A stretch of DNA of 64,000 nt from Caprella mutica (GCA_947561585.1 CANNZV010002354.1:38019-102018), one strand, 5' to 3'; positions 41,552-50,975 are shown, counted from the first letter of the stretch. Numbers and translations: made by a program. The notes: generated by a model from the sequence alone, not told the origin.

Positions 41552-41579
41552 AAGCCGCCTGATGGAATCCAGGCGGCTT
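41552..41579 (+). terminator. Hairpin after the split gene
   Basis: Perfect 10-bp stem AAGCCGCCTG/CAGGCGGCTT with an 8-base loop, 3 bp after the stop. No strong T-run follows. Confidence 0.6.
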
Positions 41580-41761
41580 GATCGACTTACGGATGACGAA
41601 GCCCATGATAAGTCATTCAACGTTTGAGAGGAAAAATAGTCGATAGAAGGGCCTTGAGTCAATCTACATAAAGGCAATGGAATGAACGATCCATCTCGGT
41701 GTCCTAATGCGCCGTAAAGAACAATTAGCAATGACCTTGCCATCCAGTGGGGGTTGCTGAG

Positions 41762-41789
41762 TCAGGGTTTTTTATTCAAAAACCCCTGA
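41762..41789. terminator. Bidirectional terminator-like hairpin
   Basis: TCAGGGTTTTTT, loop ATTC, AAAAACCCCTGA: a long hairpin with T/A tracts in its stem. The stretch 41580-41940 has no other recognisable content. Confidence 0.6.
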
Positions 41790-41940
41790 TCTGATCTGAT
41801 CAGCCCAGCTCTGCAACTAAATCACCGGCTTACTGTGGAACGTTCAGATGCACATTAGAAGCATCATGACATTATCCTGTATATTCGCCACGTCACTATT
41901 ACGCTTAATGACGTCGGATAAACTCAAAGCATTCAATGCC

Positions 41941-43123
41941 TGTAGTAGCTCAAACTTAATCTGACAGACATATGGTTAAGCAGGCGTTTCTGTCTGAAGA
42001 GTCGGAGTGTCTGCTTTCCCAAATAGGTTTTCCAACTGTTTTTCTTTAGCCAGTTCTTTCGAATCCAGCCATGTTTGCCAAGGTGTTTTGCCGTAACAGT
42101 AACGCCCTGAATGAGGCCGCTCCTGATTGTAAAACGCCAGCCATTGATCAACATCCGTCTGAATGGCTTCCAAAGTGGTATAGAGTTTACGACGGAACAT
42201 TACTTCATAGCACTCATTTTTCATCGTCTTATGAAAACGCTCACAGATCCCATTAGTCTGTGGGCTATAGGCCTTGGTTTTCGTGTGGTCGATATCTTCC
42301 AGATTCAGATAAAGTTCGAAGGCATGGGTTTCTTTTTTACCGCAATACTCGGTTCCCCGGTCAGTGATAATCCGCAATAACTCAATCTGACTATTCTCAT
42401 AGAGTGGTAACACACGGTCATTCAGCATATCGGCTGCTACCAGTGCGTTCTTATCGGTATAGAGCTTGGCATCAGCCACCCGGGTGTAGGTATCAATAAA
42501 AGTCTGTTGGTAAATCTTACCGACTCCTTTGATATAGCCCACATAGTAAGTGTCCTGTGCACCCAGATAGCCAGGATGATGGGTTTCAATCTCACCATGA
42601 GCTTCACGGCTGGCTTTCGCTTTCTCCAGAGCCTGTAGCTGTGATTCAGTCAGAATGGCACCATCCTGAGCGACTTTCGCTTCCAAAGCAGACAAACGCT
42701 TTTTGAAGTTTTCCAGATCATGGCGCTGCCAGATGGAACGTACCCCACTCCCGGAAACGATGATCCCCTGTTTTTTAAGCTCATTAGCGACCCGGTGCTG
42801 CCCATAAGCGGGGGACTCATAGGCCATATTAATCACGGCTTGTTCAATATGAGGTTCTACGCGGTTTTTCTCGATGGGCTTTTTGCGACTGATTTCATGA
42901 AGCGCCTGTTCGCCGCCTTGCTCATAAAGCTTTTTAAAGCGATAGTAACTATCACGACTGTAGCCCATCACTTTACAGGCATCCTGTACATTGCCCAGCT
43001 GCTTGGCCAGTTCTAAAAGGCCTAATTTCGGTTTGATGATCTTCGCACTTTGATTCATTGATAACATCCTCTTGTGATGCATTCTAAACAAGAAAAATGT
43101 CAGATTAAATCTAAGCTTTTACA
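41941..43123. mobile_element. IS481-family insertion sequence
   Basis: A 1,183-bp element bounded by imperfect ~26-bp inverted repeats both reading TGTA inward and sharing TTAATCTGACA (left 41941-41966, right 43098-43123). It contains one minus-strand transposase. No flanking direct repeat is evident, so the insertion may be old or its flank rearranged. It sits at the border of the copper island. Confidence 0.85.
41976..43058 (-). CDS. IS481-family transposase
   Basis: A 360-residue transposase from the ATG at 43058 (AGAGG upstream); the frame is open 11 codons further. The N-terminal HTH has VMGYSRDSYYRFKKLYEQGG. The rve catalytic core has Asp in FIDTYTRVADAK, Asp in IITDRGTEYCG and Glu in TNGICERFHKTMKNECYEV, followed by the typical YNQERPHSGRYCYGKTP end. 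It appears intact. Confidence 0.93.
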   Translation of the reverse strand: MNQSAKIIKPKLGLLELAKQLGNVQDACKVMGYSRDSYYRFKKLYEQGGEQALHEISRKKPIEKNRVEPHIEQAVINMAYESPAYGQHRVANELKKQGIIVSGSGVRSIWQRHDLENFKKRLSALEAKVAQDGAILTESQLQALEKAKASREAHGEIETHHPGYLGAQDTYYVGYIKGVGKIYQQTFIDTYTRVADAKLYTDKNALVAADMLNDRVLPLYENSQIELLRIITDRGTEYCGKKETHAFELYLNLEDIDHTKTKAYSPQTNGICERFHKTMKNECYEVMFRRKLYTTLEAIQTDVDQWLAFYNQERPHSGRYCYGKTPWQTWLDSKELAKEKQLENLFGKADTPTLQTETPA

Positions 43124-43154
43124 ACTTATCGGTTTGCGCAAAAAAACCTGAATC

Positions 43155-45380
43155 TTATTTATTCAGATTAAGCCAAGCCAGCCGATTCGCATTCGTCACT
43201 ACCGTCACCGAGGACAAAGCCATCGCTGCCCCCGCAACCATAGGGTTCAGCAAAATACCGAAAAACGGGTACAGAACACCCGCCGCTACCGGGATCCCCA
43301 ACGAGTTATAAATAAACGCCCCAAACAGATTCTGCCAAATGTTACGAGTAGTGGCTTTCGAGATAGTCATCGCCTTCTGAATGCCGCCCAGCGATGAGCC
43401 GATCAGAGTAATATCTGAAGCCGCAATCGCCACATCTGTCCCAGCCCCTATCGCCACACCGACATCAGCCAATGCCAACGCAGGAGCATCATTTATCCCG
43501 TCCCCGACCATCGCCACCTTACGCCCGTTTTTTTGCAGGTTAGCAATCACTGCCGATTTATCGGCGGGTAACACTTCGGCATGTATCTGTTTGATACCCA
43601 CCTGTTGAGCAATATGTTCCGCTACCTGCTGCCGATCACCGGTCAGCATAATCACGTCCAGCCCCTGTTGCTGTAATGCCTGAATACTGGCTTTGGCGTC
43701 CTCTTTTAACGCATCAGCCACACCAAACAGCGCGTGGATGGTTTGTTCATCAGCAACAAATACCGGCGTCTGGCCGCTGTGATCCAGTTCAGCCAGCGCC
43801 TCCTGCCAGTTATCCAGTGGCAACCCCTGCCGCTCCATTAACCGGGTATTGCCCAGATACCATTTCTGCCCCTCCAGCTTTGCCTGTAAACCGTGCCCGG
43901 CAATAGCCTCAAATTCACTGACAGGTAAATCCGGCAATGATTGTTGTCTGGCCGCTTCACGGATCGCCAGGCCTAGCGGATGCTCCGAACCCTGTTCCAG
44001 ACTGGCTGCTATTTGCAGACAACGTGTTTCATCACTACCATTCGCCACATGCAACGCATTCAGGGTTGGCTTACCTTGCGTAATGGTTCCGGTCTTGTCG
44101 AGAACAACGGTATCAACCCCGGCAATCTGCTGCAAAGCTTCACCGTTTCGCACCAGTACGCCAGCCTGTGCCGCTTTGCCAACCCCGGCAATAATCGAAA
44201 TCGGTGTCGCCAGCCCCAGCGCACAAGGGCAGGCAATCACCAGCACGGTCATTGCGGTGACTATGGCATAACTGAGACTGGGTTCCGGCCCCAGCCAGTA
44301 CCACAGTACAAAGGTGAGTATGGCAATCACCACCACTACCGGCACAAACACTGATGCGACCTTATCCACCAGTCGTGCAATGGGGGGCTTGGAACTTTGT
44401 GCCTGACGAATCATATCGATAATCTGTGCCAACACGGTATCTGTACCGATATGACTGACCTGCATCAGGAAACTGCCAGAACCATTCAAGGTGCCTCCGG
44501 TTACAGTAGCATCCTTCGCTTTTTCCACGGGTACTGACTCCCCGGTCAACATCGATTCATCCACATGCGATTGTCCTTCCAGCACCACACCATCCAGCGG
44601 TACGGTTTCTCCGGCACGCACCCGCAACGTTTCCTGTAAACCCACCTCTTCCAAAGGCAAGTCCAGTTCCTCACCATTGCGGATGACATGAGCAACCGGT
44701 GGCTGGCGGTTCATCAGGCTTTTAATCGCTTCTGAGGTTCGGCTGCGGGCGCGCATCTCCAGCGCATGACCAAAGCTGACTAAGGCAATAATGATCAGTG
44801 CTGCTTCAAAGTAAGCATGACGCGCCAGTGAGGGGATTGCTTCAGGAAACAGCACGACCAGCATCGAGTATAACCACGCAGTGCCCGTACCCAACGCAAT
44901 CAAGGTATCCATATTACTACTGCGGCGTTTAAGCTGTTGCCATGCCCCCCGATAAAAATGCCCGCCGGAATACACCAGCACCCCCAGAGTTATTATTCCG
45001 ACCAATAACCAGAACCAGCGACCGTTACCACTGACCTCCGGCAGGATGCCCAGAATCATGCCACTCACAAACAACAAAGCACCGGGAATACCGGCCACCC
45101 AAACCCGTTTCCACAAGCGTTCATACTGCGCTTGTTCATAAGCTTCCTTTTCGGTTTCGGCAGCCTGGCCCTGCATGACGGCGGCTTCAAAGCCTGCCTG
45201 CTTCACCGCCTGTTTCAACAGAGAGGGTTCTACCTCGCCTTTGACCATTGCGGTACGTTCGGCGAGATTGACGTTAGCCTGGGTGACACCGGGCACGGAA
45301 GCCAGGGCCGTTTCCACAGCACTGACACACCCGGCACACATCATGCCGGTCACGGATAAACGGATAGCGGGGGTTGTCAT
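43155..45380 (-). CDS. copA: Copper-exporting P1B-type ATPase CopA
   Basis: A 741-residue Cu+ pump. It has one N-terminal metal-binding domain (GMMCAGCVS), the membrane CPC motif (LVIACPCALGLAT), the phosphorylation motif DKTGTITQGKP, the HP motif (EQGSEHPLG) and GDGINDAPALA. It exports Cu+ from cytoplasm to periplasm. It is the last gene of an operon with the chaperone gene, an oxidase and a MerR regulator driven from 47608-47639. The first ATG (45380) gives a normal N-terminus. Confidence 0.96.
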   Translation of the reverse strand: MTTPAIRLSVTGMMCAGCVSAVETALASVPGVTQANVNLAERTAMVKGEVEPSLLKQAVKQAGFEAAVMQGQAAETEKEAYEQAQYERLWKRVWVAGIPGALLFVSGMILGILPEVSGNGRWFWLLVGIITLGVLVYSGGHFYRGAWQQLKRRSSNMDTLIALGTGTAWLYSMLVVLFPEAIPSLARHAYFEAALIIIALVSFGHALEMRARSRTSEAIKSLMNRQPPVAHVIRNGEELDLPLEEVGLQETLRVRAGETVPLDGVVLEGQSHVDESMLTGESVPVEKAKDATVTGGTLNGSGSFLMQVSHIGTDTVLAQIIDMIRQAQSSKPPIARLVDKVASVFVPVVVVIAILTFVLWYWLGPEPSLSYAIVTAMTVLVIACPCALGLATPISIIAGVGKAAQAGVLVRNGEALQQIAGVDTVVLDKTGTITQGKPTLNALHVANGSDETRCLQIAASLEQGSEHPLGLAIREAARQQSLPDLPVSEFEAIAGHGLQAKLEGQKWYLGNTRLMERQGLPLDNWQEALAELDHSGQTPVFVADEQTIHALFGVADALKEDAKASIQALQQQGLDVIMLTGDRQQVAEHIAQQVGIKQIHAEVLPADKSAVIANLQKNGRKVAMVGDGINDAPALALADVGVAIGAGTDVAIAASDITLIGSSLGGIQKAMTISKATTRNIWQNLFGAFIYNSLGIPVAAGVLYPFFGILLNPMVAGAAMALSSVTVVTNANRLAWLNLNK

Positions 45381-45399
45381 GGTCTTAAACTCTCATTAA

Positions 45400-45600
45400 T
45401 CATCTTCCAAGTAACTCGGTCGGATAACCCGCTTCAGTCAGGGTATCCACTACCAAGGATGCCTCTACAGCACCTTCCACGACGGCAGTACCGCTGTCCA
45501 AATCGACCTCAGCGGATTCCACCGTATCCAGTGCTTCCAGTTTGGCTTTGACGTTGCTGACGCAGCCAGCGCACATCATTTTCTCTACTTTAAATTTCAT
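45400..45600 (-). CDS. copZ: Copper chaperone CopZ-like (HMA domain)
   Basis: A 66-residue single heavy-metal-associated domain with MMCAGC (Cys10, Cys13) and a complete ferredoxin-like fold length. It probably delivers Cu+ to the ATPase encoded 19 bp downstream. It lies between the oxidase and the ATPase in one operon. Confidence 0.92.
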   Translation of the reverse strand: MKFKVEKMMCAGCVSNVKAKLEALDTVESAEVDLDSGTAVVEGAVEASLVVDTLTEAGYPTELLGR

Positions 45601-45624
45601 GAACCTTCCTTTATTAACGACCCA

Positions 45625-47151
45625 TTACACGACGGTAAACTGCCCCATCATTCCCTGATCTTCATGTTCAAGATTATGGCAGTGGTACATATAAGGCACC
45701 TTCTCATCCGTATAATCCCGGAAAACCAGTAGAATCCGCACTTTCTCGCCAGGGTTGACCAGTACAGTATCTTTTAACCCGGTTTCATGCGTATCAACTG
45801 CCCCGCCGTTACGATCCAGCACCTGAAACTGGACATTATGGACATGGAACGGATGGATCATTGACGAGTCGTTACTCACTTCCCAGATTTCCGGCACATC
45901 ACGCTCTACCGAAAAATTAATGTGCTCCATGTCCATCGAACGCCCGTTGATAGTAAACATAGCCCCATTGCCTCCCATCATACCTCTGATCATTCCCATC
46001 ATTCCCATCATTCCCATTGACATAAGCATAGGGCGCTGGATCTTTGCGGATGCGGGGTCAATCTTATCTGGGCTAATCAAAACTCTTGGTGCTTCATAAA
46101 GTGATGTTTCCGCTTGCCGGGCATCGATCTTCATAATATCCATTTCGTCATCAAACATACCACCCATCATCCCCATTCCGCCATCCGTGGCCGGAAAAGA
46201 CTTCAGGATGATTTCACGGCGATCCGAAACATCCACCAGTATTTCCACTCGTTCACCCACAGCAAGACGCTGTTGACGCACGGTAACAGGCTTGTCCAGA
46301 AAGCCTCCATCGCTGGCAATCACCTGAAACGGGCGCTTGTCATTAAAAGCCAGATGGTAAAGCCGGGCATTTGAGCCATTCAGCACCCGCAACCGCAACA
46401 AAGTGCTTTGGGCTTGCAGGGTTGGGGTTACCACACCATTTACCAACACATGGGCTCCGTGTTTACCATGCATTCGCTCCGGCATCATGCTGACATAGCG
46501 GAATGAACCATCCTGATTGAAGTCCCGATCCTGAATGATGACGGGTAGATCATCTACACCATAATGGTTGGGAATATTCAGCGCATCCCCGGCCTCATCG
46601 TCAATAATGAACATTCCGGCCAGCCCCTGATATACCTGTGGCCCGGTACGCTTGTGCTGGTGGGAATGATACCAACAAGTGGATGCGGCCTGTCGTATCT
46701 GAAATTTTGACAGCCAGCTATCACCGTGAGCGATAACCTGATGTGGCCCGCCATCCATCGTTGCCGGAAGGCGCAAGCCATGCCAATGCAAGGCTGTATC
46801 TTCGCCTAACTGATTATTCACCTTAAATACTGCCTCATCTCCTTTTCTTACCCTTATAACCGGGCCGGAGTAGGGCTGATTAATACCGAATGTGGCGGTT
46901 TGCATCCCCGGAAAGAACGACTGGCTACCGCGTTTAAGGTTTAAAGTGAAACTGACTTGATTTCCCTTTCTGACACCCTCATCCAGTGGCGGCAAAGCGT
47001 ATGGCCTGAAAAAAGGGTCATCTTGTTTTGCTAGCAGAGAACTACTCCAGAATGGCAAACTCAGTAATGCTGCTCCTATTCCCGCTGTCTTGAGGAAATC
47101 CCTTCGTGAATATGGGTTGTTCCCGCTTGTCAATCCGTTCTTGTTATGCAT
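45625..47151 (-). CDS. cueO: CueO-like multicopper oxidase (Tat-exported)
   Basis: A 508-residue protein. Tat signal SRRDFLKTAGIGAALLSLP, then cupredoxin domains with copper ligands HWHG, WYHSHQH, HPFHVH and HCHNLEHEDQGM. A methionine-rich insertion (MLMSMGMMGMMGM, about residues 390-410) and GGMGMMGGM correspond to the Cu-binding Met-rich region of CueO. It oxidises Cu+ to less toxic Cu2+ in the periplasm. It starts 2 bp after the merR stop. Confidence 0.93.
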   Translation of the reverse strand: MHNKNGLTSGNNPYSRRDFLKTAGIGAALLSLPFWSSSLLAKQDDPFFRPYALPPLDEGVRKGNQVSFTLNLKRGSQSFFPGMQTATFGINQPYSGPVIRVRKGDEAVFKVNNQLGEDTALHWHGLRLPATMDGGPHQVIAHGDSWLSKFQIRQAASTCWYHSHQHKRTGPQVYQGLAGMFIIDDEAGDALNIPNHYGVDDLPVIIQDRDFNQDGSFRYVSMMPERMHGKHGAHVLVNGVVTPTLQAQSTLLRLRVLNGSNARLYHLAFNDKRPFQVIASDGGFLDKPVTVRQQRLAVGERVEILVDVSDRREIILKSFPATDGGMGMMGGMFDDEMDIMKIDARQAETSLYEAPRVLISPDKIDPASAKIQRPMLMSMGMMGMMGMIRGMMGGNGAMFTINGRSMDMEHINFSVERDVPEIWEVSNDSSMIHPFHVHNVQFQVLDRNGGAVDTHETGLKDTVLVNPGEKVRILLVFRDYTDEKVPYMYHCHNLEHEDQGMMGQFTVV

Positions 47152-47153
47152 CT

Positions 47154-47576
47154 TTATTCCTTTCCTTCTATTCCGCTCATTGACTCAATTAAATGACAAA
47201 TACTGTGGCCATCTGGGGTACGATTTGGCATGTCCTGCCATTTATCCAATGCCTGCTCCATGCGCTGTTGTAACTGCTGCATCTCCTCAATCCGGCGGCG
47301 ATTTTCCACGATATGTTGTTGGATAATTTCACGCACATCGGCACAGGGCGATTCACCCAGCTCGGCATGTTCCAGAATCTGGCGGATTTCATTCAGCGTG
47401 AAACCCAGCATCTTGGCAGTGCGGATAAAACGCAGACGGGATACAGCCTTTGGAGAAAACAGGCGGTATTGATTGGCTGCCTGTTCACTGGGTTCCAGCA
47501 GTCCTTCACGCACGTAATAACGTACGGTGTGGGCGCTAATTCCGGTTTGTTTGGCGACTTCACTGACGGTGAGCAT
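47154..47576 (-). CDS. MerR-family metal-responsive regulator (CueR-like role)
   Basis: A 140-residue regulator from the ATG at 47576; the ATG at 47600 is open too, but would lie almost at the transcription start predicted from the MerR-type promoter (-10 at 47608-47613). The HTH reads TVSEVAKQTGISAHTVRYY, and a long dimerisation helix follows. Only two cysteines remain, one before the dimer helix (SPCADV) and one near the C-terminus (SICHLIE), a spacing more like Zn/Cd/Pb sensors than CueR. Given the copper operon it probably senses Cu+. Confidence 0.9.
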   Translation of the reverse strand: MLTVSEVAKQTGISAHTVRYYVREGLLEPSEQAANQYRLFSPKAVSRLRFIRTAKMLGFTLNEIRQILEHAELGESPCADVREIIQQHIVENRRRIEEMQQLQQRMEQALDKWQDMPNRTPDGHSICHLIESMSGIEGKE

Positions 47577-47607
47577 GAAACTGACCTGTTCATTTATCAT
47601 GTCGCTC

Positions 47608-47639
47608 AGTGTACAACCTTAGAGTTAGTGTCAGGTCAA
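47608..47639 (-). promoter_or_regulatory. MerR-type promoter/operator of the merR-oxidase-copZ-copA operon
   Basis: Read leftwards: -35 TTGACC, a 20-bp spacer containing the dyad half sites ACCTTGACCT and AACTCTAAGGT, and -10 TACACT. The over-long spacer is the hallmark of MerR-activated promoters. It is nearly identical to the site at 48290-48321. Confidence 0.85.
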
Positions 47640-47655
47640 GGTTATATCGACACGA

Positions 47656-48240
47656 TTAAAATAGCCTGGGGAAATAACGTGGCGTTGCTTTAAACCACAC
47701 ATCATACTCTGGCCCAAATTGCTCCCGTAGATAAGGTTCCTCTACCTTTCGAACAAACAGTTCCACAGCAACATAACCCACCAACAAACCACTTAGCAGA
47801 ATCAGCGACGGTGAGATCATGAACAGGCCAATGCTGCCCACAAACAGTCCGGTATAGATTGGATTCCTGATAACCCGGAAGATACCATCGGTTATCAAAC
47901 TAGTCTTTTCACTGGCATCAACACCAATACGCCATGCGTTACCCATTTGATGTTGAGCAACTAAAACCACCAACAAACCTATTGCGTACAAAATGTACCC
48001 CAACGTAATTTGAAGAAAACCGGGCTGATACCAGGACGTTAGATAACCCATAGCCTGACCGGTTGTGTAAAACAGAACGATCACTGCTGACAAGACCAAA
48101 AAGACGCTTGCAGCAATCTGTACAGGTGGAGAGTATTTGCCCGCTGGGCGTACCCCATAGTCTCCTGTTGCCCTGTACTGAAGAAAAACCCGCCCAAGCA
48201 CTCCTGACAGTAAGAATAACAAGACTAATAACAATGCCAT
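47656..48240 (-). CDS. Isoprenylcysteine carboxyl methyltransferase-family membrane protein
   Basis: A 194-residue membrane protein from the ATG at 48240 (GGAG 8 bases upstream; a GTG at 48249 is also in frame). About five hydrophobic helices, and the SAM-binding ICMT signature LITDGIFRVIRNPIYTGLF near residues 115-135, then EEPYLREQFGPEY. The bacterial substrate is unknown. It has its own MerR-type promoter (48290-48321) matching that of the copper operon, so it is probably induced by the same metal. Confidence 0.85.
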   Translation of the reverse strand: MALLLVLLFLLSGVLGRVFLQYRATGDYGVRPAGKYSPPVQIAASVFLVLSAVIVLFYTTGQAMGYLTSWYQPGFLQITLGYILYAIGLLVVLVAQHQMGNAWRIGVDASEKTSLITDGIFRVIRNPIYTGLFVGSIGLFMISPSLILLSGLLVGYVAVELFVRKVEEPYLREQFGPEYDVWFKATPRYFPRLF

Positions 48241-48289
48241 CGATTCCACTCCGTTTTGGTTATTACTACCCTTTTTGGGAAGAAAAGCT

Positions 48290-48321
48290 ATTTTACAACC
48301 TTGGAGTTACTATCAGGTCAA
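48290..48321 (-). promoter_or_regulatory. MerR-type promoter/operator of the methyltransferase gene
   Basis: -35 TTGACC, a 20-bp spacer and -10 TAAAAT reading leftwards. It shares CTTGACCTGA, TAACTC and AAGGTTGTA with the operator at 47608-47639, so the MerR regulator of the island probably controls both. Confidence 0.85.
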
Positions 48322-48425
48322 GATGCAAATACACCCCACTGATTCAGCGGCAATATATTTGATCACTTTGGAAAGATACCGTTACGATCACGATTCCGGC
48401 CAACGGTGATATGGAATACTAAGTA

Positions 48426-48883
48426 GGCCCAGTTCCCTCATAGCTGCAAAAACGGCAGGATTTAGGGTACTGTGCACATTCGTGCGGAAATGGGCGCTAA
48501 GGGTTAAAACCCTTGCCCGGCGATGCTTTGAAGAGGTATGTATCACAAACGTTCGTTTATGATACAGGTGTGGAACACCCAATTTTAGGATTAGAAAGTG
48601 TCTCTTATCCCGTCTCATAACCAAAGTTGCACAAACGCTGGCTATGAAACAGTAATTACCGCCTTTTTACGGACGAATGTGCACAGTACCCTGATTTGCA
48701 ACTGAGAAGTAACCTACTGAAAATCAATGGTATTTACCTATAGTTTCGGAACGGATTTACGGAAAAAGTAAAACTTTGATTGCAAAAGAAATAAAAATTG
48801 TTCCGTATTTCTTAAGTTTCGGAACAGTTTTAGGCTAAAACCAAGAAATCCTGCCGTTTCTGCACGTTCGTGGTTACTGGGCC
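48426..48883. mobile_element. MITE-like element with nested inverted repeats
   Basis: A 458-bp non-coding element. Outer imperfect ends begin GGCCCAGT and include AAACGGCAGGATTT (48450-48463) facing AAATCCTGCCGTTT (48846-48859). An inner perfect 20-bp inverted repeat, AGGGTACTGTGCACATTCGT (48464-48483), faces its complement at 48673-48692. The interior holds a near-perfect 28-bp palindrome with TGTATCA/TGATACA arms and other hairpins. No ORF. It resembles a small transposon derivative; target-site duplications were not found. Confidence 0.55.
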
Positions 48884-48925
48884 ATTTAGGTACGAAAAAT
48901 AATTATGGCGTGAATTTGGGGAGAG

Positions 48926-50281
48926 TCAGCAACCAGGAATCTCTACAGTAAATGTGGTCAGGTCGTGTTCCGAAACGACTGTCACCCTACCTTGGTATGC
49001 TTCAATGATAGAACGAGTAATAGCCAATCCAAGCCCTGCACCAATGCTATATTGATGTTCACGTGATTTGTCTACCCGGTAGAAACGATCAAAAATAAAC
49101 GGAATAGATTCACTGGGTATAGTATCTCCGTGATTGCTGATTTTTATATTGGTAGCGTCTTCCGGGTGGTCAACATTTATAAAAATTGTCGAACCGGGGG
49201 CAGCATGGCGTACAGCATTTGACAGGAGGTTATTTAACACTCTTCTAAACATCACCCTATCAAAATATAATTCACCTGTGCCGTTTAGCTCAAAATTTAA
49301 CTGTTTATCATCCCCTATGATACTGAGGTATTCAATGATTTCCGTTATTTCATCAACAAGATCAAGCTGCTGGTCTTCATAGTGCAGTAATTCGTTTTCA
49401 GATTTAGCCAAGTACAAGGTGTCGTTGATTGTTTTGTTGATCCGCTCCAGTTCTTCAATGTTGTCAATTAACACATCTTCATATTCGGCAAAGGTACGCT
49501 TTCTTGTGAGAGTAACCTGGGTTTGTGTCGTCATGTTGCTTAATGGGGTACGTAGCTCATGAGCAATATCAGACGAAAATTCAGACAAGCGTTGAAAACC
49601 ATTATCTAAACGTTCAAGCATCTTGTTCTGTACATGTGCCAACTCTTCCAGCTCGACGGGTAACTTATGTGCAGGTATACGAACACTCAGATGCCCAGGA
49701 CTGACTGCTGACAGGTAATTGGCAAAATCTTTTAATGGTTTTAAACTGTTGCTAACAACAAAGACACCATAAGCAATAGCAGAGCTAGCTGTAAATGACA
49801 AAAAAATGAGAATCATCCAGTTAATGCCACGAGCAAAAGTCAGATGATCATTGATCTTTAGTCCGGCAACTAACAGGTCACCGTTCATAACGGAAAATGA
49901 AAAAGCCCGATAGGTGTCCCCATTGTTTTCCCAGTTTAAGGGCTGATTAACATCTTTGTTTTCCGACAAAAATGAGAACGAGCCTTCAGGTAATGGTACT
50001 TCTGAATTTTTATAGGTTTGTTGAGAATCATTAAGAATCCATATTCTTATTTTATTCAGAGAATAATAATCTAATATATTTTGGGTGATTTTTCTCTGGC
50101 TATCGTCTGGAAAAACATTAAATACCTCATCTTGGATGTGTTGGTAGTCCTGTTTAAGGAAATGGTGCTTAATAGAAAACTGAAAGCCAATAGCAAGTAA
50201 GAGGTGGGTGATAATAATAGAGCCAATAAAAAAGAGAGTTAGCCGTTTTTTTATTGAATTTTTATTAGTCATTATGCTCAT
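48926..50281 (-). CDS. Heavy-metal sensor histidine kinase (CusS/CopS-like)
   Basis: A 451-residue membrane kinase. Two transmembrane helices (LTLFFIGSIIITHLLLAIGF and MILIFLSFTASSAIAYGVFV) flank a periplasmic sensor domain. A HAMP domain follows, then the phospho-acceptor box SDIAHELRTPLSNM and the ATP-binding NLLSNAVRHAAPGS, DRFYRVDKSR and GAGLGLAITRS motifs. It senses periplasmic copper and phosphorylates the regulator encoded upstream. It overlaps the response-regulator gene by 17 bp; an ATG at 50272 is a possible alternative start. Confidence 0.93.
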   Translation of the reverse strand: MSIMTNKNSIKKRLTLFFIGSIIITHLLLAIGFQFSIKHHFLKQDYQHIQDEVFNVFPDDSQRKITQNILDYYSLNKIRIWILNDSQQTYKNSEVPLPEGSFSFLSENKDVNQPLNWENNGDTYRAFSFSVMNGDLLVAGLKINDHLTFARGINWMILIFLSFTASSAIAYGVFVVSNSLKPLKDFANYLSAVSPGHLSVRIPAHKLPVELEELAHVQNKMLERLDNGFQRLSEFSSDIAHELRTPLSNMTTQTQVTLTRKRTFAEYEDVLIDNIEELERINKTINDTLYLAKSENELLHYEDQQLDLVDEITEIIEYLSIIGDDKQLNFELNGTGELYFDRVMFRRVLNNLLSNAVRHAAPGSTIFINVDHPEDATNIKISNHGDTIPSESIPFIFDRFYRVDKSREHQYSIGAGLGLAITRSIIEAYQGRVTVVSEHDLTTFTVEIPGC

Positions 50282-50975
50282 CTATAGACTCAAACTTATA
50301 ACCCATACCTCTGACCGTATGGATTAGCGGCTGTTTATATGGTTTATCAATCTTACCTCTCAGTCTTTTCACCGCCACATCAATGACATTGGTATCACTA
50401 TCAAAATTCATATCCCAGACTAGCGATGCGATGGCGGTACGAGAAAGCACCTGCCCCCTTTTCCGCATAAACAATTCCAACAGGAGGTATTCCTTTGCCG
50501 TAAGGGAAATGGTATCCCCTTGTCTTTTCGCAGTCCGTTTTAGTAAATTGAGTTCAAGGTCAGCAACAATGAGTGTATCAGCATCAATGAGTGTATCAGC
50601 ATCAACCGCATGATTGATTTTATGCCTCAGTGCATTCTGAATTCGGGCTAATAATTCAGCGAAGGCATAGGGTTTAATCAAATAGTCATTGGCACCCAGT
50701 TCAAACCCCTGCACCCGGTCTTCAACCTGATCTTTTGCGGTCACCATTATAACGGGCGTTGAAATATTGCTGCTCCTTAACGTTTTAAGTACCTGCCACC
50801 CGTTGAGTTTTGGCAACATGACGTCCAGGATAATCAGGTCATATAGTTGACTACTTGCTTGATACAACCCATCAACACCATCACAACTTACATCGACGGT
50901 ATAGCCTGACTCAGTTAATCCTTTTTTAAGGTATTGACTTGCCCTGACTTCGTCTTCAACGATTAGTAGCTTCAT
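50265..50975 (-). CDS. OmpR-family copper response regulator (CusR/CopR-like)
   Basis: A 236-residue regulator. Receiver domain with phospho-acceptor Asp51 (LYDLIILDVMLPK) and Lys in YLIKPYA; C-terminal winged helix (ISLTAKEYLLLELFMRKRGQ, then DVAVKRLRGKID). The linker carries a tandem six-residue duplication (DADTLI twice), from an 18-bp direct repeat near 50570-50610. It probably binds the CusR-type box at 51505-51526. Confidence 0.94.
   Translation of the reverse strand: MKLLIVEDEVRASQYLKKGLTESGYTVDVSCDGVDGLYQASSQLYDLIILDVMLPKLNGWQVLKTLRSSNISTPVIMVTAKDQVEDRVQGFELGANDYLIKPYAFAELLARIQNALRHKINHAVDADTLIDADTLIVADLELNLLKRTAKRQGDTISLTAKEYLLLELFMRKRGQVLSRTAIASLVWDMNFDSDTNVIDVAVKRLRGKIDKPYKQPLIHTVRGMGYKFESIDEHND

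Noticed and set aside
48388..48624. 78-codon frame near the methyltransferase gene
   Set aside because: Lies within the MITE-like inverted repeats and has no family resemblance.
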